From positions 558,001-622,000 of the forward strand of contig NZ_JQMM01000001.1 in NCBI RefSeq assembly GCF_000744735.1: a DNA stretch of 64,000 nt. The letters are read 5' to 3'. Under the pieces are notes generated by a model. It was not told where the DNA came from and ran no database searches. It worked only from the letters and a program-made list of their open reading frames with translations. Of the stretch, positions 8,972 through 16,936 are shown piece by piece (position 1 is the first letter of the stretch; each line of letters opens with the position of its first letter). The position numbers and the translations under genes are program-made. The stretch is from Porticoccus hydrocarbonoclasticus MCTG13d (GTDB lineage: Bacteria > Pseudomonadota > Gammaproteobacteria > Pseudomonadales > Porticoccaceae).

Positions 8972-10240
8972 TTACCAGCGGCGTTCAAGGCGTTTGCGCA
9001 TGACGACCGCCAAAGTGTTCATTGTGATCAGAAATGTCATCAGCACCATGATGGCGGCCGATGTCATGGTGACGAACGATTGCTCCGGACTGCTGGCCCA
9101 GAGAAATACCTGGACCGGCAATACGGTGGCGGCATCCATTGCACCGGCGGGCAATTCAACGATAAACGCCACCATGCCAATCATCAGCAGCGGCGCGGTT
9201 TCACCCAGTGCCTGGGCCATACCGATGATGCCACCGGTCAGCATCCCCGGCAGCGCCAGTGGCAGTACAAATTGCAATACCACCTGCATTTTTGAGGCAC
9301 CCAGTCCCATCGCTGCCTGCCGAATACTGGGGGGAACCGCCTTGATCGCTGCCCGACTGGAAATAATGATGGTGGGTAATGTCATCAACGTCAGAACCAA
9401 CCCGCCCACCAAGGGCACCGAGCGGGGCATACCGAATAAACCGATAAAAACCGCCAGACCCAGCAAACCGAAGATGATGGAAGGCACCGCAGCCAGGTTG
9501 TTGATGTTCACTTCGATAAAGTCAGTGAAGCGATTCTTCGGGGCAAACTCTTCCAGATAGACGGCTGCAGCAACACCGATCGGGAAACTCAGCGCCAGCG
9601 TCACCAACATGGTAAAAAACGAACCCAATATTGCCCCGAGGATACCGGCCTGTTCCGGTTCACGGGAATCACCCCGGGTAAAAAGGGAATGATTGAAGCC
9701 TGCGCGAACCTCATCACTCTGCTCCAGCTCCAACATCCAGGTCTGCTGCTGGTCACTGAGGCGAGCCGTCTTGCGCTTTGCCTCACTGCTCTTCAGAAAC
9801 ATGTCTGCATCATCATTGAGCTGCAACCACAGTGTGCGGGTCTGGCCCAGCAATTCCGGCGAGTTTTCCAACATCTCACGCAGCCGATAGCCTGCGGCGG
9901 TGCTCACCAGCGCAGCCAGTGCGCGCCTGTCTTCGCGCCCTTCCACGCCGGGAAAGCGCGCCTGAAGAGCCTCTCTAACAACCGCTTCGTAGTTGCCGTA
10001 CTGAAGCTGTTCCAGATCCCGGGGATCGTCTATTTCCAGGCTTTCCGGGTCAAAGGTAATCTGCAAAGCGACGGAATATTCGTAAAATGCCCGGTAACCC
10101 TTGCCGATGATATCGGTGAACAACAACAGCAGTGCCAGCAGGCCAATACTGATGGCACAGATACCATAGGCCTTGAAGCGTTTTTCTGCCCGATAGCGTC
10201 GCGCCAGCGTTTTGCGAACCTGTTCGGTGGTTACACTCAT
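8972..10240 (-). CDS. pstA: Phosphate ABC transporter permease PstA
   Basis: Integral membrane subunit forming the phosphate channel with PstC. The 422 residues start with a cytoplasmic tail and a first membrane helix at about 25-45. A large extracytoplasmic insertion of roughly 150 residues follows, then the five-helix permease core from about residue 200. The EAA loop that contacts PstB is seen near residue 335 (RQAAMGLGASKMQVVLQFVL). E. coli PstA is about 296 residues, so the periplasmic insertion is the main difference; the long form is common in pseudomonads and relatives. The start ATG at 10240 has AGAGGA 9 nt upstream. It follows pstC by 24 nt. Confidence 0.95.
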   Translation of the reverse strand: MSVTTEQVRKTLARRYRAEKRFKAYGICAISIGLLALLLLFTDIIGKGYRAFYEYSVALQITFDPESLEIDDPRDLEQLQYGNYEAVVREALQARFPGVEGREDRRALAALVSTAAGYRLREMLENSPELLGQTRTLWLQLNDDADMFLKSSEAKRKTARLSDQQQTWMLELEQSDEVRAGFNHSLFTRGDSREPEQAGILGAILGSFFTMLVTLALSFPIGVAAAVYLEEFAPKNRFTDFIEVNINNLAAVPSIIFGLLGLAVFIGLFGMPRSVPLVGGLVLTLMTLPTIIISSRAAIKAVPPSIRQAAMGLGASKMQVVLQFVLPLALPGMLTGGIIGMAQALGETAPLLMIGMVAFIVELPAGAMDAATVLPVQVFLWASSPEQSFVTMTSAAIMVLMTFLITMNTLAVVMRKRLERRW

Positions 10241-10264
10241 ACTTTAATCCTCTTGCAGTCGAGC

Positions 10265-11653
10265 CTACTCGTACTGTTCCCGGTATTTCTTGACGATATG
10301 CAGAGCGACCACATTCATCAACAGGGTGGTAATAAACAGCATCAAACCCAGGGCAAACGCCGCCAGTGTTTTGGCGCTGTCGAATTCCTGATCCCCGGTC
10401 AGCAGGGTGACAATCTGTACCGTAATGGTGGTCACCGCCTGCAGGGGGTTGGCGGTGAGATTTGCCGCAAGACCGGCCGCCATAACCACGATCATGGTTT
10501 CGCCGATGGCCCGTGAGGCCGCCAGCAGAATACCGCCCATAATGCCCGGCAACGCCGCGGGAAAAATCACCTTTTTGATGGTTTCCGAACGGGTGGCACC
10601 GAGCCCCAGCGAAGCATCCCGCATCGCTCTGGGCACCGCAGTGATCACATCGTCAGACAGAGAAGATACAAAAGGGATCAACATAATCCCCATCACCAGC
10701 CCTGCCGCCAGTGCAGATTCAGAGGCGACGGAGAGCCCCAGAGACTGACCGACATCACGAATAAAGGGCGCCACGGTGAGGGCTGCAAAAAAACCGTAAA
10801 CAACGGTCGGTACCCCGGCGAGCACCTCCAGCGCGGGCTTGGCGAACGAACGGACTTTGGAGTGGGCATATTCCGCCAGATAAATGGCCGACATCAATCC
10901 CACCGGTACTGCCACTATCAGGGCAATGGCTGAAATCAGCAGGGTGCCGGCGAACAGCGGCACGGCACCAAAGGCACCCTCCGAAGCCACCTGGTCCGCA
11001 CGCAGCGCCATTTGCGGACTCCAGTTTAGCCCGAACAGGAAATCTGTAATCGGCACCTGACCAAAAAACCGGATCGATTCAAACAGCACAGAAAACACGA
11101 TACCGACGGTGGTCACCACCGCCAGTACGGCACAGAGCATGAAGACGACCAGCAATACCCGTTCCACCTGTTCACGGGCTGGCATTCTTGCGGAAACCCG
11201 CAGCCAGGCCCAAGCACCACCCACCATGGCCAGTACGATCACAACAACGGCCATGGCCATGGCACTGATCGATTGCAACTGGTTTAGTCGTCCGGCAGCG
11301 TTAGCCACAGCAGCATCCACAAAGTCGGTCGGCAGCGCACCACTGGCCACATTGCCAATCTGGCTGATCAGCAGGTTGCGTGCAGTACCGTCCACCGGTT
11401 GGAGCTCTGTGGGCAGGCTGTCCAATACCATGATACGGATCAGGGTCTGATCAAATACCAGCCAGGTCACCAGTACTGTCAATGCCGGCAGCGCACACCA
11501 GATGGCCGAGCGCATGGCATAGTAGAATGGTAGTGAGCGGAGATGGCGGATACCACCCAACGGCTGTGCAACCTGCAGTGCCCGGTGGCGACCCATGATG
11601 AAAGCCGTAACAATCATCGCAGCAAGTATTAATAATAACTGTCCGGTCTGCAT
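10265..11653 (-). CDS. pstC: Phosphate ABC transporter permease PstC
   Basis: Second membrane subunit of the phosphate importer. The 462 residues begin with a hydrophobic helix (GQLLLILAAMIVTAFIMG), followed by a second helix near residue 45, a periplasmic loop, and the permease core from about 170 with the EAA motif (DASLGLGATRSETIKKV) near residue 365. I chose ATG 11653, which has GGAG at the correct distance and starts directly at the membrane helix. An upstream GTG or TTG extension of 23 codons would run into the intergenic hairpin after pstS. Longer than E. coli PstC (319) because of N-terminal helices and loop, as in pseudomonads. Confidence 0.94.
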   Translation of the reverse strand: MQTGQLLLILAAMIVTAFIMGRHRALQVAQPLGGIRHLRSLPFYYAMRSAIWCALPALTVLVTWLVFDQTLIRIMVLDSLPTELQPVDGTARNLLISQIGNVASGALPTDFVDAAVANAAGRLNQLQSISAMAMAVVVIVLAMVGGAWAWLRVSARMPAREQVERVLLVVFMLCAVLAVVTTVGIVFSVLFESIRFFGQVPITDFLFGLNWSPQMALRADQVASEGAFGAVPLFAGTLLISAIALIVAVPVGLMSAIYLAEYAHSKVRSFAKPALEVLAGVPTVVYGFFAALTVAPFIRDVGQSLGLSVASESALAAGLVMGIMLIPFVSSLSDDVITAVPRAMRDASLGLGATRSETIKKVIFPAALPGIMGGILLAASRAIGETMIVVMAAGLAANLTANPLQAVTTITVQIVTLLTGDQEFDSAKTLAAFALGLMLFITTLLMNVVALHIVKKYREQYE

Positions 11654-11725
11654 GAACTGCTCCAGTATTATTTTTCCACCTACAACCGTATAGCGGTGGG
11701 AATTTCCAATACCCAGGGACAAGAA

Positions 11726-11750
11726 GGCCCGACGTGTTCTACGCCGGGCC
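11726..11750 (-). terminator. Hairpin between pstS and pstC (partial terminator or mRNA stabiliser)
   Basis: GGCCCGGCGT and ACGTCGGGCC form a 10-bp stem with one G-U pair and a 5-nt loop, 18 nt after the pstS stop, followed only by TTCTTGT. The short U-tract fits read-through attenuation giving more PstS than membrane subunits. The mechanism is inferred. Confidence 0.6.
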
Positions 11751-11768
11751 CGATGTCACTAGTCAACC

Positions 11769-12818
11769 TTATTCAAACTCTTTACCGGTCATGCTGCTGA
11801 GCGACTTCGCGTTATCCGCCCACTTCATGCGCTCATTTTTAGGTGAAGGAATCAGACCCTTGTCTGCCAGATAGCCTTCGTCACCCCAAGCGCGATCGTT
11901 AGTGAATTCCTTCACATACTCCTGGATACCGGGAATCACGCCGACGTGGGCTTTTTTCACATAGAAATACATGGAGCGTGCCATCGGGTATTCACCACTA
12001 CCCACTGTTTCCATGTTCGGACTCACACCTTTGATTTTTACGGCCTTAACAATGGAGCGGTTCTGATCGAGGAAGGAGAAGCCAAAGACGCCCAGTATAT
12101 TGGGTGAAGATTCCAGTTTCTGAATAATCAAGTTATCGTTTTCGCCGGCTTCGATGTAGTGACCATCTTCACGAATGCTGCGACACACTGATTTGTATTT
12201 GTTTTTGTCCTGATCCTTCATCGCTTTCAACCAGGGGAAGGTCTTGCAGCCACCTTCAACACCCAGTTCGTTGAACGAATCACGGGTACCGGAAGTGGGC
12301 GGCGGGCCTACCACTTCAATCTTGACATTTGGCAGTGCCGGATTGACGTCTTTCCAGGTTTTGTAGGGGTTGGCTACCAGCTCTTCTGTGCCGTTCGGAT
12401 TTGGCACATCCTTGGCCATCGCCAGGTACAGATCACGCAGGGAAATATCGAGATCTGGTCCTTTTACGGAATTGGCAACTACCAGACCGTCATAACCGAT
12501 CTGTACTTCGGTAATGTCTTTAACACCGTTGGACTTGCACAGCTCAAACTCGGACTGCTTCATACGGCGGGAAGCATTGGTGATATCGGGGTGCTGGGTG
12601 CCAACGCCCTGACAAAACAGCTTCAGTCCACCACCGGAGCCGGTGGATTCAATTTTGGGGGTCGGGAAACTGGTATTGCGGCCGAACCGTTCTGCTACCA
12701 CAGTGGCAAAGGGATAGACGGTGGATGAACCGACTATGGAAACGGTATCACGAGCCATTGCTGGCACACTGGACAGAGCCAGTGCTGCAGCGAGTACTAA
12801 TTTATGGGTATTTTTCAC
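11769..12818 (-). CDS. pstS: Periplasmic phosphate-binding protein PstS
   Basis: Captures phosphate in the periplasm and delivers it to PstCAB. The 349-residue precursor has a typical signal peptide (Lys-rich start, hydrophobic core LVLAAALALSS, cleavage after AMA near residue 22). The phosphate-binding signatures follow: SIVGSSTVYPF and ESTGSGGGLKLFCQG near the N-terminus, and SGTRDSFNELG near residue 178. The start is a GTG at 12818 with GGAGG 6 nt upstream. It is the first gene of pstSCAB-phoU and is preceded by a tandem Pho box, so PhoB-dependent induction under phosphate starvation is strongly indicated. Confidence 0.96.
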   Translation of the reverse strand: MKNTHKLVLAAALALSSVPAMARDTVSIVGSSTVYPFATVVAERFGRNTSFPTPKIESTGSGGGLKLFCQGVGTQHPDITNASRRMKQSEFELCKSNGVKDITEVQIGYDGLVVANSVKGPDLDISLRDLYLAMAKDVPNPNGTEELVANPYKTWKDVNPALPNVKIEVVGPPPTSGTRDSFNELGVEGGCKTFPWLKAMKDQDKNKYKSVCRSIREDGHYIEAGENDNLIIQKLESSPNILGVFGFSFLDQNRSIVKAVKIKGVSPNMETVGSGEYPMARSMYFYVKKAHVGVIPGIQEYVKEFTNDRAWGDEGYLADKGLIPSPKNERMKWADNAKSLSSMTGKEFE

Positions 12819-12854
12819 GTTTGCCTCCAGGGCTGATCATTAACATCGGGACTG

Positions 12855-12860
12855 ATGCTA
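12855..12860 (-). promoter_or_regulatory. -10 element of the pstS promoter
   Basis: TAGCAT on the minus strand, starting 10 bp downstream of the last Pho box repeat, the position expected for a PhoB-activated promoter that lacks a normal -35. Confidence 0.6.
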
Positions 12861-12870
12861 GTGGTCTATC

Positions 12871-12910
12871 GTGACAACTCTATGAATCTTGTATGACAGT
12901 AATGTGACAA
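12871..12910 (-). promoter_or_regulatory. Tandem Pho box upstream of pstS
   Basis: On the minus strand four 7-mers recur with an 11-bp period: TTGTCAC, CTGTCAT, GATTCAT, TTGTCAC, each separated by 4 AT-rich bases. The PhoB consensus is two CTGTCAT repeats 4 bp apart, so this is one strong box followed by a second with one degenerate half. Confidence 0.88.
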
Positions 12911-13043
12911 CCGCCAGATCCCATAATACAAACAGGCTTCCGATTGGATTGCCATCAGCTCTCCCACCAACCATCTCAGGTTTGTTCTGGTCGCGACCCG
13001 CCCTGTCTTATAAACTGTGTGACGGTTGCGAGAGATAATAAAA

Positions 13044-13601
13044 ATGCCTCGATTGATACATTTTCTGGAACATCTGGCCAGCGGTATCGACTGTTTTACT
13101 GAATGGACCGGCAGATTGGTGGCCTGGCTGACCCTCGCCATGATGGTGTTGACCTGTCTGGTGGTGGTCATGCGCTATTTCCTGCAATCCGGCTCGATCG
13201 CCTTACAGGAGTCGGTCACTTATTTTCATGCAGTGGTTTTTCTGCTAGGTGCCGCCTTTACGCTAAAACGCGGCGGCCACGTTCGCGTGGATATTTTCTA
13301 TCAACGTTACAGCCCGCGCATGAAAGCACTGGTGGATGCGCTGGGTGGACTACTGTTTCTCATCCCTGTATGTATTCTGATACTGCTGTTCTGCTGGGAG
13401 TACGTCACAAACAGCTGGGCAATAAGGGAGGTCTCCAAGGAAGCGAGCGGGCTGCCGTGGGTTTACCTGCTGAAAACCCTGTTAATCCTGATGCCGATTA
13501 CCCTGCTGTTGCAGGGTATCGCGGAAGTGATCAAAAACCTGCTATTTTTCTTTGGGTTGAGTCAGACACAAACCATTGAACATCAGGAGCACGTGCTCTG
13601 A
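13044..13601 (+). CDS. dctQ: TRAP transporter small permease (DctQ family)
   Basis: Small membrane subunit of a tripartite ATP-independent periplasmic transporter, which imports organic acids using a sodium gradient. The 185 residues contain four membrane helices (about 25-45, 55-75, 95-120, 140-165) and the family motif of a conserved RHGGH-like turn, here KRGGHVRVD. ATG 13044 was chosen over a TTG six codons upstream; the ribosome site is weak. The stop overlaps the dctM start by one base (TGATG), so the two are translationally coupled. No binding protein is adjacent; the nearest is at 51071. Subfamily resembles the TakQ-like or mannitol/chloroaromatic group. Confidence 0.88.
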   Translation: MPRLIHFLEHLASGIDCFTEWTGRLVAWLTLAMMVLTCLVVVMRYFLQSGSIALQESVTYFHAVVFLLGAAFTLKRGGHVRVDIFYQRYSPRMKALVDALGGLLFLIPVCILILLFCWEYVTNSWAIREVSKEASGLPWVYLLKTLLILMPITLLLQGIAEVIKNLLFFFGLSQTQTIEHQEHVL

Positions 13602-14971
13602 TGGTTGAATACATTCCTGTACTGATGTTTGCCGTGGTCTGCCTGATGCTGATGGCTGGCTACCCGGTGGCGTTTTCGCTGGCGGGCACCGCACTGATTT
13701 TTGCAATGGTTGGCACCGCCACCGGCCATTTTGACATGTCCTTTTTGCATGCCCTGCCCAACCGTTTATACGGCACGATCGACAATACCACACTGATCGC
13801 TGTGCCCCTGTTTGTGCTGATGGGCGTCATGCTGGAAAAATCCCGATTGGCAGAGGACCTGCTGGATAGCATGGCCCTGCTGTTTGGGAAATTCAAAGGG
13901 GGACTGGGTATTTCGGTGGTAGTGGTAGGCATGCTGCTGGCTGCCAGCACCGGGATTGTCGGCGCCACGGTGGTCGCCATGGGACTGATGTCCCTGCCCA
14001 CCATGTTGAAACGCGGTTACCATCCGGCACTGGCCACCGGCTCCATTTGCGCCACCGGCACCCTGGGGCAGATTATTCCCCCATCCATCGCCCTGGTTCT
14101 GCTGGGCGATATCCTGTCCAGCGCCTACCAGCAGGCCCAGCTGGGAATGGGTATTTTTAACCCGAAAACAATCTCTATCGGGGATCTGTTTGTGGGCGCG
14201 ATTGTGCCCGGCCTGTTACTGGTAACCCTTTACATTCTGTATCTGATTGCCATCTCACGGCTTAAACCCGAGCTTGCACCAGTGGCTGAGGTTGACGGTG
14301 AGTCCAGCCTCTCGGCTGCCAGATTGCTGCGCAGCCTGTTACCGCCGGTGGTGTTGATCGTGGCCGTACTGGGTTCGATTCTCAGTGGTGCAGCCACCCC
14401 CACGGAAGCGGCCGGTGTAGGTGCCATGGGGGCCACCCTGCTGGCACTGGGGCGTCGACAATTAACTATCAAAAGATTGCGGGATGTCACTCAGTCCACC
14501 ACGGAAGTTACAGCGATGGTGTTCCTGATCCTGATTGGTGCCGCGATATTTTCCCTGATCTTCCGGGGTTTTGGCGGTGAGGAGTTGATGGAGGACCTGT
14601 TCACTCGCATTCCCGGCGGTGTCGTCGGCGCTACGCTGGTGGTCATGGTGGTGATTTTCCTGCTGGGTTTTATTCTCGATTTTATCGAAATCACCTTTGT
14701 CGTCGTACCCATTGTCGGACCTATTTTGCTGGCAATGGGGCTCGATCCGGTGTGGCTTGGCATCATGATCGCTATAAACCTGCAAACCTCTTTTCTGACA
14801 CCACCCTTTGGCTTTGCCCTGTTCTATCTGCGCGGTGTTGCACCACCCTCGGTGGCAACCCGCGATATTTACCGCGGCGTCGTGCCTTTTATCATCATTC
14901 AACTATTGCTGATGTTAATGTTGGCCATCTGGCCTTCGCTGGCCACCTGGCTGCCATCCATTGTTTTCTGA
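13601..14971 (+). CDS. dctM: TRAP transporter large permease (DctM family)
   Basis: The 456-residue integral membrane subunit carries the substrate and sodium path of the TRAP transporter. About 12 membrane segments are visible, with the conserved GSICATGTLGQIIPPSIALV stretch near residue 150 and NLQTSFLTPPFGFALFYLRG near residue 390. Both are family hallmarks. It begins at ATG 13601, overlapping the dctQ stop. Sequence type is that of the large-subunit group paired with keto-acid or chloroaromatic binding proteins rather than C4-dicarboxylates, so the substrate should be taken as an unspecified organic acid. The likely partner is the DctP-type lipoprotein at 51071. Confidence 0.92.
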   Translation: MVEYIPVLMFAVVCLMLMAGYPVAFSLAGTALIFAMVGTATGHFDMSFLHALPNRLYGTIDNTTLIAVPLFVLMGVMLEKSRLAEDLLDSMALLFGKFKGGLGISVVVVGMLLAASTGIVGATVVAMGLMSLPTMLKRGYHPALATGSICATGTLGQIIPPSIALVLLGDILSSAYQQAQLGMGIFNPKTISIGDLFVGAIVPGLLLVTLYILYLIAISRLKPELAPVAEVDGESSLSAARLLRSLLPPVVLIVAVLGSILSGAATPTEAAGVGAMGATLLALGRRQLTIKRLRDVTQSTTEVTAMVFLILIGAAIFSLIFRGFGGEELMEDLFTRIPGGVVGATLVVMVVIFLLGFILDFIEITFVVVPIVGPILLAMGLDPVWLGIMIAINLQTSFLTPPFGFALFYLRGVAPPSVATRDIYRGVVPFIIIQLLLMLMLAIWPSLATWLPSIVF

Positions 14972-15005
14972 AATCCGTACAGGATTTAATAATAAGGAGT
15001 AGAGC

Positions 15006-15404
15006 TTGACTGAAATCAATCAACCACCGGAACCCCGCGGTGAACTCACCCTGCAGACAATAGCCATGCCCAAAGACACCAATTCCAGCGGTGATATTTT
15101 TGGTGGCTGGCTACTCTCACAAATGGACCTCGGTAGTTCCATTCTGGCTCAGCGGGTTGCAAAGGGTCGCGTGGCCACGGTTGCAATCAGTGAAATGTCG
15201 TTTCTTCGACCGGTTCCGGTTGGTGCCATTGTCAGTTGCTACTGTGAGTTGATGCAGGTCGGCAGCAGCTCCATGACCATCAACGTTGAGGTCTGGATCA
15301 ACATTGAATCCACCAATGAGCCCGCCAAGGTAACAGAGGGGCAATTTGTTTTTGTTGCCATCGACGAACGGGGCAAAACCCGCACAGTCAGCAAGGACAA
15401 ATAA
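15006..15404 (+). CDS. yciA: Acyl-CoA thioesterase, YciA type
   Basis: Hydrolyses acyl-CoA thioesters, releasing CoA. The 132-residue protein is a single hot-dog domain with the YciA/BACH signature DTNSSGDIFGGWLLSQMD near residue 25, including the catalytic Asp. Length equals E. coli YciA (132). The start is TTG at 15006 with AAGGAG 6-7 nt upstream; no nearby ATG or GTG gives a full domain. It stands 34 nt after dctM and may share its transcript. It converges on glutaredoxin across a shared hairpin terminator. Confidence 0.9.
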   Translation: MTEINQPPEPRGELTLQTIAMPKDTNSSGDIFGGWLLSQMDLGSSILAQRVAKGRVATVAISEMSFLRPVPVGAIVSCYCELMQVGSSSMTINVEVWINIESTNEPAKVTEGQFVFVAIDERGKTRTVSKDK

Positions 15405-15405
15405 A

Positions 15406-15436
15406 AAAGGTATTGGCTGATAACGCCAATACCTTT
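15406..15436. terminator. Shared terminator between yciA and grxC
   Basis: AAAGGTATTGGC and GCCAATACCTTT form a perfect 12-bp stem with loop TGATAAC. A T-run follows on the minus strand (grxC direction); on the plus side the U-tract is short. The left arm begins just after the yciA stop. Confidence 0.85.
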
Positions 15437-15502
15437 CCATGTTTATGTGTGGGGACGCAATATCACCAACCGGGAAGTCGGCCTGAAGGTACTGAAAAGT
15501 TT

Positions 15503-15757
15503 CTATTGCTGCTGCCCGGCCTCTATTTTCTCAAAATATTCCGTGAGCTCCTGAAAACCACCGATATATTCTTTGCCGTGGAATATCTGCGGTACCGTAT
15601 TGACCGGCTGGCCAATAGTTTTGGCGAGGTCTGCCGGGCTGATACCCTCGTCGTGGATATTCACATAACGGTATTCCAGCCCCTTTTTTTCCATCAGTTC
15701 CTTGGCGCGGCGACAGAAACCACAGGCATCGTGGCCGAATATAGTAAAAGGTTGCAT
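15503..15757 (-). CDS. grxC: Glutaredoxin 3
   Basis: Small glutathione-dependent disulfide reductase of the cytoplasm. The 84 residues have the thioredoxin fold with active site Cys12-Gly-Phe-Cys15, the cis-proline in TVPQIF and the GG pair in YIGGF that binds glutathione. The active site is CGFC rather than the CPYC of E. coli Grx3, a variant seen in several gammaproteobacteria. ATG 15757 has AGGAG upstream. The gene is alone, in convergent orientation with yciA. Elsewhere grxC often lies next to secB, which is not present here. Confidence 0.93.
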   Translation of the reverse strand: MQPFTIFGHDACGFCRRAKELMEKKGLEYRYVNIHDEGISPADLAKTIGQPVNTVPQIFHGKEYIGGFQELTEYFEKIEAGQQQ

Positions 15758-15813
15758 AGTGTTTCTCCTGTTGGAATCAGATATTCATAGTAAATACTTT
15801 AGCTTTCGACCAA

Positions 15814-15865
15814 CAATAGCTACAGCTAATTATTACTATGCATACAATAGCTATAGACAATTATT
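15814..15865. repeat. Two imperfect 21-bp direct repeats upstream of grxC
   Basis: CAATAGCTACAGCTAATTAT plus T (15814-15834) recurs at 15845-15865 with 18 of 21 matches and a 31-bp period. They sit 57-108 bp upstream of the grxC start, and the second overlaps the stop codon of the CREST protein gene. They may be operator half-sites or a local duplication. Confidence 0.6.
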
Positions 15866-16625
15866 GGTTTACTAATTCCTTGCGCCACCACAGCATTTTC
15901 AGCAAGACCAGGATCGCGGCCGCCGCCAGCAAGTGTTTGAGGGTATGACCGCTAATGAGGGTGGTTGCGGCAAAAATCTGCTGGTCCAGATACTCCGTCA
16001 ACTTTGCCATACCGTAGCAGAATAAAATAACCAGAATATCCCGGCTTCTGGTAAATCGTGATCGGCTGATGGCCATCAACATGAACAAGAAGAGTATCGG
16101 CAAAAACTGCACCAGCAGGTAGGGGCGCAGGTCACCCCGGCCCAGACTCTCCGTGATATGCCAGTAGATAACGGATCCTGCACCGGTCAACAACAGTGGA
16201 TAAAAAAGTATTTTTTGTAATGGGCGGCCCAAATATTCAGCAAATAATGCCGTGATCAGGGACATAAAAACAACGGCCATTGGCAGACGGTCCCAGAACA
16301 GTGTCTGATTGGTGGGGTTGATATGAAACCAGATCGAACCGATGCCGGTAAAAATAACTGCTGTGAATAGCGTCAGATAAACCGGCGTCACGGGAAAATT
16401 ATCGTGCACCAGTTGCCTTTTACACGCCATCACGACGCCACAGATGCCGAGCAGAATAAGCGGCAGATTGGACACCACATTCCAGAAGTTTTTTATGCCT
16501 AGCAGCATTCTTTGGTCAGCAAACTGCAGATACTTTTTCGGCTGTGCCACAGGTTCTACCAATAAAAAAAACAGGGCCGTAACGCTGATCAGTATAAGTA
16601 GCAGGAACGCAATTTTTTTATCCAT
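15861..16625 (-). CDS. Ceramidase-like CREST superfamily integral membrane hydrolase
   Basis: A 254-residue protein with about seven membrane helices. The metal-hydrolase signature of the CREST superfamily (alkaline ceramidase, PAQR, Per1, TMEM8) is visible: Ser97-x3-His101 in GSIWFH, Asp112 in FWDRLPM, and His227-x3-His231 in SGHTLKH. The leading SNLPLILLG and the WDRLPMAVVFMSL stretch are especially like alkaline ceramidases. By family it would hydrolyse an amide or ester lipid at the inner membrane with a bound zinc; the substrate is unknown. I chose ATG 16625 because it begins just before the first helix; a GTG 31 codons upstream is possible but adds no recognisable sequence. It is a lone gene, divergent from glyQ. 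Confidence 0.75.
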   Translation of the reverse strand: MDKKIAFLLLILISVTALFFLLVEPVAQPKKYLQFADQRMLLGIKNFWNVVSNLPLILLGICGVVMACKRQLVHDNFPVTPVYLTLFTAVIFTGIGSIWFHINPTNQTLFWDRLPMAVVFMSLITALFAEYLGRPLQKILFYPLLLTGAGSVIYWHITESLGRGDLRPYLLVQFLPILFLFMLMAISRSRFTRSRDILVILFCYGMAKLTEYLDQQIFAATTLISGHTLKHLLAAAAILVLLKMLWWRKELVNQ

Positions 16626-16936
16626 GGCGTGAGCACGTTTTCTGGTGTCCGTAAGCCCCTCTACCGTGCAGGAGCACCCACGAGGGCGTCGCCAGGCAAG
16701 GATAATATCCCTGAGCACACGCCCCCGGTAAACAGAACGCTGCCCTTAAACCCGACACAGGGTTTTAGCGCAACCTTATCTTCAAAGGTTTTCATATACC
16801 TTCAGGAAGAACTGTATCAACCTTCCGCTATACCTGCCCAGAAACCGGCGGTGCACAGTCGCCGTCAATAAAGCCCTTACTATTCGGGGGTTGCAGCCTT
16901 ATAATTGCCGACTTTGCATGCCATGGGGGAACTCAG
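16626..16936. other. Intergenic region between the CREST gene and glyQ
   Basis: This 311-bp divergent interval holds a candidate glyQ promoter (16877-16905) and a short inverted repeat AAACCC/GGGTTT near 16747-16764. I see no further gene, RNA motif or T-box-like element. Confidence 0.6.
16877..16905 (+). promoter_or_regulatory. Candidate promoter of glyQS
   Basis: A perfect TATAAT (16900-16905) lies 17 bp after a weak -35, TTACTA (16877-16882). The predicted start point is about 25 nt before glyQ. Confidence 0.5.

Noticed and set aside
7724-9295. 523-codon open frame opposite phoU, pstB and pstA
   Set aside because: It spans three well-supported antisense genes and has no recognisable domain.
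16626-16936. T-box leader upstream of glyQ
   Set aside because: No T-box core sequence or antiterminator hairpin; T-boxes are not typical of gammaproteobacteria.
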